NCBI GenBank assembly: GCA_963832725.1
Contig: CAWHVG010000003.1
Span: forward strand, 1,612,001-1,676,000
Reading direction: 5' to 3'
Source: JAEZBP01 sp963832725
Lineage (GTDB): Bacteria > Myxococcota_A > Polyangia > Polyangiales > Sandaracinaceae
Length of the DNA: 64,000 nucleotides
Shown here: piece by piece, positions 1-8,495 of the stretch
Numbering within the stretch: position 1 is the first letter of the stretch
Layout of the letters: the number at the start of each line of letters is the position of its first letter
Made by a program: the position numbers and the translations under genes
Notes under the pieces: model-generated
What the model saw: the letters and a program-made list of their open reading frames with translations, nothing else
Databases searched by the model: none
Told to the model about the DNA's origin: nothing

Positions 1-717
1 CGCCGCCGCGGCCGCCCAGCCGGAGTAGCTGTTGAGGAGCGAGACCACGACCGGCATGTCCGCGCCGCCGATGGCCATCACCAGGTGCACGCCCAGCAGC
101 GCCGCCAGGGCCGTCATCACCAAGAGCCACGTGAAGGCGTCCGGGCTGTCGGTGTGCTGCACGAAGGGCACGCCGAGGCCGATGATGCCGATCGCGATCA
201 GCGCGTTGAGCAGGTGCCGGCCCGGCAGGAGCAAGGGCCTGCCGCTGATGGTCCCGCGGAGCTTCCCCCACGCGATGACCGAGCCCGTGAACGTGACCGC
301 GCCGATGGCGATGCCGATCCAGAGCTCGACCAGGTGGATGATGCGCGCCGCGCCCGTGAGGTGGGCCACGGACTCCTCGAGCGGGTTGCCGGCCGCGAGG
401 AAGGAGCTGATACCGACCAGCACCGCCGCCAGCCCCACGAACGAGTGGAGGATGGCCACCAGCTCGGGCATGGCGGTCATGGCCACCCGGCGGGCCACCA
501 CCGCGCCCGCAGCGCCGCCGATCAAGAGCGCCACGACCATGGTCGAGTAGCTGGTCACGTGCGGCTGGAGCGCCGTCGCCACCACGGCCAGGGCCATGCC
601 CACCATGCCGTAGAGGTTCCCGCGGCGGGCGGTCTCCTGCTTGCTGAGACCGCCGAGGCTGCGGATGAAGAGGACGCCCGCCACGAGGTAGGCGATGGTC
701 AGCGCGCCGCCGGTCAC
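1..717 (-). CDS. pntB: NAD(P) transhydrogenase beta subunit, N-terminal part
   Basis: Membrane subunit of the proton-translocating transhydrogenase that moves hydride between NADH and NADP+ at the inner membrane. The gene runs off the left edge, so only the first 239 codons are visible (the E. coli protein has 462). The visible part is a string of hydrophobic helices beginning VTGGALTIAYLVAGVLFIRS and includes the PntB-like stretch LSKQETARRGNLYGMVGM. The start is a GTG at 717-715 that overlaps the TGA of pntA in a GTGA junction, so the two subunits are probably translationally coupled. Family assignment is firm. The NADP-binding domain III lies outside the window. Confidence 0.93.
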   Translation of the reverse strand, partial: MTGGALTIAYLVAGVLFIRSLGGLSKQETARRGNLYGMVGMALAVVATALQPHVTSYSTMVVALLIGGAAGAVVARRVAMTAMPELVAILHSFVGLAAVLVGISSFLAAGNPLEESVAHLTGAARIIHLVELWIGIAIGAVTFTGSVIAWGKLRGTISGRPLLLPGRHLLNALIAIGIIGLGVPFVQHTDSPDAFTWLLVMTALAALLGVHLVMAIGGADMPVVVSLLNSYSGWAAAAA

Positions 718-2270
718 TTGGAGTCGTCCTTCCGGAACATGGCGAGCATGCGCTGCGTCACCAGGAAGCCGCCCGCGATGTTCACGGCCGCGACCAGGAT
801 GGCCACCGTGCCGAGGATGCCGGCCAGGTTCATCTGCCCCGTGCCGACCTGGAGCATGCCGCCGACGATGATGATCCCGCTGATGGCGTTGGTGACGCTC
901 ATCAGCGGCGTGTGGAGGGCCGGCGTGACGCTCCAGATCACCTGCCAGCCGACGAAGCAGGCCAGCACGAAGACCGTCAGGTGCTCGAGGAAATCGTGGG
1001 GCGCGAAGCGGCCGACCACGAAGAGCGCGAGCACCCCAATCATGCCTCCCAGCGTCGTGCCCCACGCGCGGCGCGTCGGGCTCATGATGTCCTTCTGCGC
1101 CGGCTTGGCGTCGATGGCGGGCGGAGGTCTCGACGGGGCCGCGGGTTTCTTCGGCGTAGGCTCGGCCCGCTTCGGCGGCGGCAACACCTCGCCGTCGTGG
1201 GTCAGGCACGCGCCGCGGACGACCTCGTCCTCCAAATCCACGCTCAGCGCGCCGTCGTCGACCATCTCCTTCAGGAGGTGGGTCACGTTGGCGCCGAAGA
1301 AGCGGCTGGCCGAGTGGCCCATCCGGCTGACCAGATCGGTGTAGCCGAGGATCTTCACGCCGTGGTGATCCACCACTTCGTCCGGCCGGGTGAGCGCGCA
1401 GTTGCCGCCCTGCTCGGCCGCGAGATCCACCACCACCGAGCCCGGCTTCAGCGCGTCGACGACGTCCTCGGGCACCAGCGTCGGCGCCTTCGCGCCCGGC
1501 ACCAGCGCGGTGGTGACGATGACGTTCACCTCGGCGGCCTGCGCTCGGAAGAGCTGCATCTCCGCGTCGATGAACTCCTTGCTCATCACCTTCGCGTAGC
1601 CGCCCTCGCCTTCGCCGCTCTCGTCGAACGAGAGCTCGAGGAACGTGCCGCCGAGGCTCTCGACCTGCTCGCGGGTGGCCAAGCGCGTGTCGAACGCGCG
1701 CACCTCCGCGCCGAGCGCGCGCGCCGCCGCGATGGCCGCCAGCCCGGCCACGCCGGCCCCGATGACCAACACGCGCGCGGGCGGGAGCGAGCCCGCGGCC
1801 GTCACCTGCGGGCCGAAGAAGCCCTGGTAGACCGAGGCCGCCTCCAGCACCGCGCGATAGCCGGCGAGGTTGGCCATCGAGCTGAGCACGTCCATCGACT
1901 GCGCGCGGGTGATGCGCGGCACCCGATCGAGCGCGATGACCGTGACCTTCCGCGCCGCCAGCTTCTCGACCAGCCCCTCGTTCCGGGCGGGGTAGATCAG
2001 CGACACCAGCACCGCGCCTTCGCGCAGCCGCTCGACCTCCTCGTCCGTCGGTGGTCGCACCTTGACGACGACGTCGGCTTCCCAAACGCCCTCGTCGACG
2101 AGCGACGCGCCGGCGGCCTCGTACACGTCGTCGGCGTAGCCGGATGCCTCACCGGCGCCGCGCTCGACGAGCACCTCGAAACCGAGCTTGGTCAACGCCG
2201 AGATTGAGGGGGGCGCGATGCCGACGCGCCGCTCGCCAATCTGGCTTTCTCGTACCACTCCGAGACGAAT
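714..2270 (-). CDS. pntA: NAD(P) transhydrogenase alpha subunit
   Basis: NAD(H)-binding subunit of the transhydrogenase. It has an alanine-dehydrogenase-like domain I with the Rossmann motif VLVIGAGVAGLAAIAAARAL near residues 165-185, a proline-rich linker, then about four membrane helices ending in VTQRMLAMFRK, as in single-chain proteobacterial PntA. With the start chosen here it has 518 residues (E. coli 510). The start is an unusual ATT at 2270-2268. It gives M-RLGVVRESQIGERRVGIAP, which aligns with the family N-terminus MRIGIPRE, and a perfect GGAGG lies 6 bases upstream. An in-frame GTG at 2309 would add 13 unconserved residues and has its GGAG directly abutting the codon. A GTG at 2258 would remove conserved residues. 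Function is certain; the start is an inference. Confidence 0.93.
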   Translation of the reverse strand: MRLGVVRESQIGERRVGIAPPSISALTKLGFEVLVERGAGEASGYADDVYEAAGASLVDEGVWEADVVVKVRPPTDEEVERLREGAVLVSLIYPARNEGLVEKLAARKVTVIALDRVPRITRAQSMDVLSSMANLAGYRAVLEAASVYQGFFGPQVTAAGSLPPARVLVIGAGVAGLAAIAAARALGAEVRAFDTRLATREQVESLGGTFLELSFDESGEGEGGYAKVMSKEFIDAEMQLFRAQAAEVNVIVTTALVPGAKAPTLVPEDVVDALKPGSVVVDLAAEQGGNCALTRPDEVVDHHGVKILGYTDLVSRMGHSASRFFGANVTHLLKEMVDDGALSVDLEDEVVRGACLTHDGEVLPPPKRAEPTPKKPAAPSRPPPAIDAKPAQKDIMSPTRRAWGTTLGGMIGVLALFVVGRFAPHDFLEHLTVFVLACFVGWQVIWSVTPALHTPLMSVTNAISGIIIVGGMLQVGTGQMNLAGILGTVAILVAAVNIAGGFLVTQRMLAMFRKDDSK

Positions 2271-2276
2271 GGGACA

Positions 2277-2281
2277 CCTCC
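2277..2281 (-). promoter_or_regulatory. Shine-Dalgarno GGAGG supporting an ATT start of pntA
   Basis: GGAGG on the minus strand, followed by six bases and then the ATT codon at 2270-2268. The spacing fits ATT and fits neither in-frame GTG (2309 or 2258). Confidence 0.5.
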
Positions 2282-2309
2282 GGGCCGTGGTCCGCGTCCG
2301 AGGATACAC

Positions 2310-2746
2310 CTCCGCCCGCGGATGACACGCTCGCTCGGCTCGCGAGCGAAATTCGCTTCACCGGAGCCGCCCTGGCGGTCGTTCCGAGGCCGAGTTCGGA
2401 GGTGCGTCACCGGCGGCCGAGCGCCGAGCCCCGCGCGGGTCCATCGTGCACGCTTCCGACGCGCGCTCGAGGCTTTCGACGTGCCTTTGGGGGCTTCCGA
2501 CGGGTCTCTGGGGCTTCCGACGCGCCTTCTCGGGCTTCCGACGCGCCCTTTCGGGCTTCCGATGGGCGGTCCCGGCTTCCGACGCGGTGTCGAAAGCCCG
2601 CTCGGCCTGGCCGCTCGCTGCGGCGCGACGACCGAAGCCGCGTGGCTGGCTCGACGAGGGCCGGCTACCGAAGCGCGGCCGCGGGCGACGCCGTCGATGG
2701 GCCCCGGGTCGACCGTGGGGCGACCGGAGCGCTGGCGACGGAGCCT
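2310..2746. other. intergenic region upstream of the pnt operon
   Basis: No convincing gene. It holds the phased short-repeat array listed separately. Near 2680-2725, just past the DsbA-like stop codon, is a stretch resembling one at about 8440-8490, just past another minus-strand gene. Confidence 0.5.
2453..2590. repeat. seven CTTCCGAC units at 20-21 bp spacing
   Basis: The octamer CTTCCGAC (one copy CTTTCGAC, one CTTCCGAT) starts at 2453, 2473, 2494, 2514, 2535, 2556 and 2576. It is embedded in a degenerate unit of the form CTTCCGACGCGCCTTTCGGG. The 20-21 bp period is close to two helical turns, so all copies face the same side of the DNA. The array lies about 180-320 bp upstream of pntA. 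It may be a cluster of protein-binding sites or simply a minisatellite. Confidence 0.7.
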
Positions 2747-3442
2747 TCAGCGCGTCTGGTCGAGGAGCGCCTCTTCGACGGCGCGGGCGAAGCGCTCGTA
2801 GGGGCGCGCGCCGTGGATGACCTCGCCGTTGACCAGGAAGGTCGGCGTGCCCAGGCGCGGCTCGATGGCGTCCACCGCGGCGCGGTCGCGCTCGATGACG
2901 TCCGCGTGCGCGCCACTCTCGAGCGCGGCGCGGAACGCGTCCATGTCCATCCCCGAGAGCGCCTCCGCCTTCGCCTCGAGCTGGGCCCGATCGAGGTGCG
3001 CCTGATCGGCGAAGAGCGCGTCGTGGTAGCGCCAGAATCCGTCGTCACCGAGCTGCCGGTACACCTCCAACGCCGCCCGCGCCGCCAGCTCGGCGTGCGC
3101 GTGGTACGCGAGCGGGCGGTTGCGCCACACGACCTGCAGGCACGGCCCGTAGGTCTCGAGCAGCCGGCTCATGGTCGGCTCGGCGCGCGCGCAGAAAGGG
3201 CACTCGAAGTCGCTGAACTCCTGCACGACCACCCGCGGACGCTCGGCACCGCGGCGCGGCGCGTCACTCTCCGGCACCGCGACGCGCCAACCGCGGGTCT
3301 CCCAAGGCCGGGCGTCCGTGTCCGCCGGCCGGCACGCGTTGGCCGGCAACGCGGGCCGAGAAGGCCCACCGCCGCAGCCGGCGAGCGCGAGCGCCAGCAG
3401 CCCGGCCACGATCCGTGCGGCCACGATCGGTGTCCCGCTCAT
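2747..3442 (-). CDS. DsbA-family thioredoxin-fold lipoprotein
   Basis: A 231-residue exported disulfide oxidoreductase-like protein. A lipoprotein signal peptide ends in ALALAGC (lipidated Cys about 23). The thioredoxin-fold part carries the redox motif CPFC at about 81-84 in VVVQEFSDFECPFCARAEP, and a late cis-Pro segment GTPTFLVNG. This layout is that of the DsbA/DsbG/BdbD group (Thioredoxin_4), which oxidises or isomerises disulfides outside the cytoplasm. The ATG at 3442-3440 overlaps the ligA stop as ATGA, so it is coupled to ligA; a functional link is not evident. The exact substrate class is unknown. Confidence 0.88.
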   Translation of the reverse strand: MSGTPIVAARIVAGLLALALAGCGGGPSRPALPANACRPADTDARPWETRGWRVAVPESDAPRRGAERPRVVVQEFSDFECPFCARAEPTMSRLLETYGPCLQVVWRNRPLAYHAHAELAARAALEVYRQLGDDGFWRYHDALFADQAHLDRAQLEAKAEALSGMDMDAFRAALESGAHADVIERDRAAVDAIEPRLGTPTFLVNGEVIHGARPYERFARAVEEALLDQTR

Positions 3443-5538
3443 CGAGCCAGCATCCCGATGAGCGCGGCCTCGTCGATCACCGTCACGCCGAGCTGCTGCG
3501 CCTTCTCGAGCTTGCTCCCGGCCTCCTCGCCGGCGACGACGAAGTCGGTCTTCTTCGACACCGAGCCGCTCGTCTTGCCGCCGGCCGCCTTGATCCGTGC
3601 CTCGGCGTTTTTGCGTTTGAGCGTGGGCAGGGTCCCGGTGATGACGAAGGTCTTGCCGGCGACGCCTTCGACCGCCTCCCGCTTCTCCTCCAGCGCCGTC
3701 AGCTTCACGCCCTCCGCCGCCAGCGCCTCGATGACCTCCCGAACCGCCGGCGAGCAGAGCTCCTCGAAGATGGAGTCGGCGCTCTTTCGCGCCAGGCCCT
3801 CGATGGCGCCCGTGCCCTTCTCCGGCGCCACCGTCTCGATGGCCTCCTCGTCGCCCGCGCAGTAGCGCGATGCGAACGCCAGCAGGGCGTCGGCCGAGTA
3901 GAAGTACGCGGCCAGATCCTCGGCCATCCGCTCGCCGACCTGCCGGATGGCCAAGCCCACAAGGACGCGCGCCAATCCGCGCTGCTTCGCCGCTTCGAGG
4001 CTCTTCAGCACGTTCTGCGCGCTCTTCTCGCCCATCCGCTCGAGCCCGGCGAGCGACGCCTCGTCGAGCGCGAAGAGCTGGTGCGGCTTCTCGACGCCGA
4101 GCTTCTCCACGAGCTGATCGATGAGCTTGCCGCCCATTCCGTCGACGTCCATCGCGGCACGGCTGACGAAGTGCTCGAGGCGCTCGCGGACCTGCGCCGG
4201 ACAAGCCGGGTTCGGGCAGTAGATGAAGACCTCTTCCGTCACCACAAGCGTGCCGCACGCAGGGCACTCGCGCGGGCGCCGCACCGAGAGCGCATCCGGC
4301 GGGCGCGCGTCCTTCTTCACGCCGACGACCTGCGGGATGATCTCGCCGGCCTTCTCGACGTAGACCGTGTCGCCGATGCGGATGTCCTTGCGCTCGACCT
4401 CCACGAAGTTGTGCAGCGAGGCGCGGGTGACGGTGGTGCCCGCGAGGAACACCGGCTCGAGCTCGGCCACCGGCGTCAGCTTCCCGCTCTTGCCGACCTG
4501 CACGATCACGTCGCGCAGCGTCGTGGGCTTGCGCTCCGGCGGGAACTTGTAGGCGATGCCCCAGTGCGGGTGGTGGCCCGTCTCGCCGAGCCGCGCGTAC
4601 CAGCGGTGCTCGTCGATCTTGATGACCATCCCGTCGATCTCGAACGGGAGCTCGGAGCGGCGCTCGCCGTAGCCCTCGCAGTAGGCGAAGGCTTCCTCGG
4701 CGTCGGCCGCCAGCTTCACCTCGTCGAGGTAGACGCCCGCGCCGCGCGCGGCGAGCCACGCCAGCACCTCGTGCTGCGTGTCGGGGATGGACACGCCCTC
4801 CACCCAGGGCACCTGATAGAGGAACGCGCGGATGCCGGTCGCGTCCAGCCCCTCCGGCTCCTTGCGCTTCATCAGCCCGGCGCATCCGTTTCGCGGGTTG
4901 ATCAGGGTGCGCTCGCCCGCCTCGGCCAGCTTCGCGTTGTAGGCGTGGAACGCGGGCGTGGGCCAGTAGAGCTCGCCGCGAATCTCCAGCTCGCCGCCTC
5001 TCACGCCGTGGAGCCGCGCGGGAACGGCGCCCGCCGCCTGGACCTGACGGGTGATGACGTCGCCGCGCTTTCCGTCGCCGCGGGTGACCGCCTGCACCAG
5101 CGCTCCGTCGCGGTAGACGAGCGAGACGCTGATCCCGTCGACCTTCGGCTCCACCAAGAGCGGCAGCGGCGTGTCCGAAGGCAGCTCCAGCTCTTCGCGC
5201 CGGCGCGCGTACCACTGGCCGAGCTGCTCCGGGAGCGGCACGGGCTCGCCCTTGCTGTCTTTTCGGTTGGGCGTGAGCTTCTCGAGCGAGAGCATCGGCT
5301 GCCGGTGCTCGACCGTCTCGAACCCCTCCGTGTGATCGGCGCCGGGCGCGGTGTCGAGACGCTCCCCGGCCGCGAGCCCGAGCACGTCCGCGAGCTCGAC
5401 GTAGCGGTCGAAGAGCTCGTCGAACTCCGAGTCCGGGATCTCCGGCTCTCCGCGGCGATAGGCCGCCTCGTGGTACTCGATCTGCTGCGCGAGCTGATCG
5501 AGCTCCTCGCGCGAGCGCTCCCTCTCGATCCGGTCCAT
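3439..5538 (-). CDS. ligA: NAD-dependent DNA ligase LigA
   Basis: Seals nicks in duplex DNA using NAD+ in replication and repair. 699 residues, a usual LigA length. In order: Ia domain and adenylation domain with nucleophile Lys about 132 in EPKVDG and the RGDGKRGD segment; OB fold; four-Cys zinc finger (CPACG...CPNPAC) at about 410-435; helix-hairpin-helix domain; and a C-terminal BRCT domain starting near GKTFVITGTLP and ending LIGMLAR. The start is ATG 5538, giving MDRIERERSREELDQLAQQI. An ATG five codons upstream (5553) is possible. It heads a two-gene unit with the DsbA-like lipoprotein and is divergent from the gene at 5626. Confidence 0.97.
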   Translation of the reverse strand: MDRIERERSREELDQLAQQIEYHEAAYRRGEPEIPDSEFDELFDRYVELADVLGLAAGERLDTAPGADHTEGFETVEHRQPMLSLEKLTPNRKDSKGEPVPLPEQLGQWYARRREELELPSDTPLPLLVEPKVDGISVSLVYRDGALVQAVTRGDGKRGDVITRQVQAAGAVPARLHGVRGGELEIRGELYWPTPAFHAYNAKLAEAGERTLINPRNGCAGLMKRKEPEGLDATGIRAFLYQVPWVEGVSIPDTQHEVLAWLAARGAGVYLDEVKLAADAEEAFAYCEGYGERRSELPFEIDGMVIKIDEHRWYARLGETGHHPHWGIAYKFPPERKPTTLRDVIVQVGKSGKLTPVAELEPVFLAGTTVTRASLHNFVEVERKDIRIGDTVYVEKAGEIIPQVVGVKKDARPPDALSVRRPRECPACGTLVVTEEVFIYCPNPACPAQVRERLEHFVSRAAMDVDGMGGKLIDQLVEKLGVEKPHQLFALDEASLAGLERMGEKSAQNVLKSLEAAKQRGLARVLVGLAIRQVGERMAEDLAAYFYSADALLAFASRYCAGDEEAIETVAPEKGTGAIEGLARKSADSIFEELCSPAVREVIEALAAEGVKLTALEEKREAVEGVAGKTFVITGTLPTLKRKNAEARIKAAGGKTSGSVSKKTDFVVAGEEAGSKLEKAQQLGVTVIDEAALIGMLAR

Positions 5539-5625
5539 GGCGCGGCGGAGCATAGCTCGTTCACCGCGGCCGATGGCCTCCCCATGCGAGTGCGCCGTTC
5601 TGCGGTACGCTGCGCGCGAGATCGC

Positions 5626-6261
5626 ATGCTCTTCGCTCGCGTGACCGCACTCGTCCTCGCCTTCGCCGCCTGCGGCTCCGTCGCGCGCGCCCAGAGCCCG
5701 CGCACCCAGAGCCCGCGCACCCAGAGCCCGCGCACGCAGAGCCCGCGTGATGAGGCGCGCGCCGCGACCCTGCGCGCCACGGCGCGCGAGCGAACGCGAG
5801 AAGGACATCTGGAGGAGGCCTTCGCGCTGGTCCGGTCCGCGGCGGAGCTCACCGACGACGCGCGCGTGTGGCTCGAGGTCGCCGAGGCCGCCGACCGGCT
5901 GCGCCTCGACGAGGTCGCGCTGCGCGCCTACGAGACCTATCTCGAGCGGCGCGCCGACGCGCCGGACCGCGAGGAGATCGAGGCGCGCACGCGTGTGCTG
6001 CGAGAGGTGCTGGCGGGACATCGCTACGCGCTCGAGAGCGAGCCGGCGCGCGGCCCCGCGGCGGAGGTGCTGGTCGACTGGAACGGCGAGCCGGTGGTCG
6101 TCGAGCGCTCGGGGACCCCACGTGCCTTGGCGGACTGGGACGGCACACTGCGCGCGCTCCCGGGCTCCCGCCCGCCCGACTTGCTCCCCTTCCCCACCGA
6201 CAATCGTGGCCTCGGCCGGCGTCTCTCCGCGCCAGGCGCCGCGCAACCGAACGGCTCGTGA
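5626..6261 (+). CDS. exported protein with QSPRT repeats and TPR-like helices
   Basis: Not recognised as a named family. The 211-residue product starts with a signal peptide (LVLAFAACGSVARA), cleaved after ARA or lipidated at Cys 16. Next come four copies of a five-residue QSPRT repeat, encoded by 15-bp units from 5692 to about 5748. After that is an Arg/Glu-rich helical region (about 40-125) that resembles one or two tetratricopeptide units, then a C-terminus with two WNG/WDG-type beta segments. An upstream ATG at 5584 would put 14 basic residues ahead of the signal, so 5626 is preferred. The periplasmic location is inferred from the signal only. Confidence 0.7.
   Translation: MLFARVTALVLAFAACGSVARAQSPRTQSPRTQSPRTQSPRDEARAATLRATARERTREGHLEEAFALVRSAAELTDDARVWLEVAEAADRLRLDEVALRAYETYLERRADAPDREEIEARTRVLREVLAGHRYALESEPARGPAAEVLVDWNGEPVVVERSGTPRALADWDGTLRALPGSRPPDLLPFPTDNRGLGRRLSAPGAAQPNGS
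5692..5748 (+). repeat. 15-bp coding tandem repeat, about four copies
   Basis: Units of CAGAGCCCGCGCACC begin at 5692, 5707, 5722 and 5737; the last is partial. They encode the QSPRT repeats. Copy number is probably variable by slippage. Confidence 0.9.
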
Positions 6262-6354
6262 GGAGGCCCGCCGCTGGCGGAGATGCGGCCGGCACGAAGC
6301 GAGAGAAAAGCGCGGCTCGTCGATCCACTCTTTCGAGCACGAGGGCGCAGCGCG

Positions 6355-6360
6355 TATTCT
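6355..6360 (+). promoter_or_regulatory. candidate -10 element TATTCT
   Basis: TATTCT lies ten bases upstream of the ATG at 6371 in an otherwise GC-rich stretch. Transcription would start only a few bases before the codon. No clear -35 is seen. Confidence 0.35.
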
Positions 6361-6370
6361 CGGGCGACCG

Positions 6371-7753
6371 ATGGACCTCGACGAAGATGTGCTGACGGGT
6401 CGACGTCGCAAGCGGCGGTGGCTCATCGCCCTGATTTCGCTCCCCTTCCTCGGTGTGATGGGCTTCGGCGTCTGGTTCTTCCTCTCGGCGCGGCAGGAGG
6501 CCCACGAGAAGACGCTGGTCGAGCAGGTCTCGGGAGCCGCCTACGGCTGTGTGGCGGCGATGCGCGGCGACGCGCCGGAGGCCTGGGGCATCGAGCGCGC
6601 GCTCGAGCACATGTCGCGCATGGAGCGCGTGACGCGAGGGGAAGTCGCCACGCCGGACACGCCTCGCTTCCTGCAGCTCTCGGAGGACGCCGCGCGGGGC
6701 TGCGAGCAGCTCGGCACATTGATGATGCAAGCGCGGAACGAAGCGCCGGATCTTTACTTCGCGGTCCCCGCGAAGCTGGCGCAGCCGCCCGACGAGGGAG
6801 CGCCCGAGCGCTGGTTCCGGCGCACGCTGCCGGAGAGCCGCGGGGAGGTCGAAGAGCTCACCCGCCAGATGCGGACCATGCAGGAGGCGATCAACGCGCG
6901 GCGCGCGGAGCACGGGTTGATGCCGACCGCGCTGCCGATCGAAGGTCGAGGCAACACCGAGCTGGCCCGTCTGGTGGCGCTCGCGCCGCTCCCGCGCGAC
7001 CGATCCGAGCACCCGGTCACGGAGGCGTGGCCGCTTTCCACCGAGGTCCTGGTGCTCCGGCGCGGCTCGATCGAGCGCGTCCCCTGCGATACGCGCTTCA
7101 TCAACCGGCTGAGCTGCTACGCGGACTTCGTCCAGAGCGTCTCGTGGGAAGGCGAGGCCGAGCCGCTGCGCGAGCTGACGCGGCCCCGCGCGGTGTCCTA
7201 CTGGGCGGCATTCGCGCCCAGCGACGACGGATCCCTGTGGGCGGTCGGTATCGACCGGCGGGACCACGGGATCGTCGGACGCTACGGGCCGGGCGAGGCG
7301 ACGGCCGAGACCGCCCCGATCGACGCCCCCATCGACGGCGCCGCGTGGATGGCCCAGGTGATCGGCGGCATGGCCGTCTACGCGAGCGACGACGGCGTGT
7401 GGGAGTCCCAAGGCCAGCTCCGCTTCACGCGGGCCGAGACCCCACCGCTCCGTGTGATGCTGCTGCCCACGGATGAATCGGTCGAGCAGGGCATCGTGCT
7501 CGACGGAGTGGGCACGCTCAGCATCTTCGGGAGCCAGGAAGACGGCTTCACGTCACGCCTCTCCACCTCGACGGGCGAGGTCCTCATCCGGCTGATCGAC
7601 GCGCGCAGCCGTGTGCAGGCCGTTCCGTCCATGCGCGCCCTTCGCTCCGGACACACCGTCGCCACCGTGCTGCGCAACCAGGAGGCGCCGGACGCGCTCC
7701 TGCTCAGCACGGACTTCGGGCGCTCGTGGCTCTCCCAACCCGCCGGCGAATGA
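6371..7753 (+). CDS. membrane-anchored protein of unknown function
   Basis: 460 residues. A short cytoplasmic Arg-rich start (TGRRRKRR) is followed by one membrane helix at about 15-38 (WLIALISLPFLGVMGFGVWF); the rest should be extracytoplasmic. The N-terminal third is helical with Cys residues spaced like a pair of disulfides. The C-terminal half has beta-rich blocks ending in LLLSTDFGRSWLSQP, which resembles BNR/sialidase-type propeller blades (S-x-D-x-G-x-x-W). I do not recognise a named family. It does not overlap its neighbours and has its own candidate -10. Confidence 0.75.
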   Translation: MDLDEDVLTGRRRKRRWLIALISLPFLGVMGFGVWFFLSARQEAHEKTLVEQVSGAAYGCVAAMRGDAPEAWGIERALEHMSRMERVTRGEVATPDTPRFLQLSEDAARGCEQLGTLMMQARNEAPDLYFAVPAKLAQPPDEGAPERWFRRTLPESRGEVEELTRQMRTMQEAINARRAEHGLMPTALPIEGRGNTELARLVALAPLPRDRSEHPVTEAWPLSTEVLVLRRGSIERVPCDTRFINRLSCYADFVQSVSWEGEAEPLRELTRPRAVSYWAAFAPSDDGSLWAVGIDRRDHGIVGRYGPGEATAETAPIDAPIDGAAWMAQVIGGMAVYASDDGVWESQGQLRFTRAETPPLRVMLLPTDESVEQGIVLDGVGTLSIFGSQEDGFTSRLSTSTGEVLIRLIDARSRVQAVPSMRALRSGHTVATVLRNQEAPDALLLSTDFGRSWLSQPAGE

Positions 7754-7757
7754 GCGC

Positions 7758-8115
7758 TCAGTGATGGCGGTGTGCGGCCGAGTCGACGGCACGCCGCAGG
7801 TCCTCGGCCACGAACCCGACCAGCACCTGACCTTCCACGACGATGGTGGGCACGGTGCGCGCGGGGTTGAGCGCGCGGTGCCGGGCGGCCGCCATCGAGC
7901 TCGACTCCACGTCCTGGTCGTCGAAGGGGATGCCCCGGCGCTGCAGCCAGAAGCGGGCGCGCGCGCAGACCGGACACCAGCGGGTGCTGTAGAGCGTGAC
8001 GTGCACTCGCGGCGCGCTGGGCCGGCGTGGCCGGCGGGACGGGCGGCGCGCACGCCGTGATGGCGAGCGCGGCGAGCGCGGCGAAGAGCGCGCGACGAAG
8101 ATACGAAGGGCGCAC
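7758..8115 (-). CDS. glutaredoxin-like protein, probably a lipoprotein; frame break
   Basis: The C-terminal 82 residues, which could start alone at GTG 8006, are a glutaredoxin/NrdH-type thioredoxin fold: VTLYSTRWCPVCARARFWL with redox motif CPVC, then TVPTIVVEGQVLVGF with the cis-Pro. Immediately upstream, one frame off, ATG 8115 begins a clear lipoprotein signal (LRRALFAALAALAITAC, then APPVPPATPAQRAA). Joining the two needs a +1 step near 8010-8030. Either the sequence carries an extra base and the gene is an exported glutaredoxin, or the signal frame is chance. I favour the former. The redox fold is confident; the export is an inference. Confidence 0.72.
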
Positions 8116-8495
8116 GGGCCCGGACTGTAGCCCGAATCATTCACGAGAACGGCCGATGATCCCGAAGGGGTCCGGTTTCACGGGCCTTTCCGGCGCCCGG
8201 AGGAATACAGGCCGTATTTCCGAGGGTGATGGGAAGGCTCGGCGAAGCACCAGGATTCGGGAGGGTGGGCGAGATCGCGAGTAGTCCGGGCCAACAGCGG
8301 GTCCGCCGCGCGCGCGTCTTCCTCGCCCCCGTCTCCGAGATACCTGAGCTCGCCGGCCCTCGCCAATCTCCGAAGCTCACTTCGGATTCAGGGGACGAGA
8401 GCGCCGTCGCTGGGTCGAGCCGGGCCCCGCGATCGAGACGGCGCAGCCGCGATGGGCCCGGTTCGGTCGCGGGGCGACGGGCACTCTCCGACGCT
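8116..8495. other. intergenic region with an operator-like inverted repeat
   Basis: No gene seen. At 8204-8218 AATAC and GTATT flank five bases, an AT-rich island about 90 bp upstream of the glutaredoxin-like lipoprotein. The part at about 8440-8490 resembles 2680-2725. Confidence 0.4.

Noticed and set aside
85..2207. Long plus-strand open frames (419 and 431 codons) over pntAB
   Set aside because: Arg/His/Ala-rich shadow translations of the real transhydrogenase genes on the minus strand.
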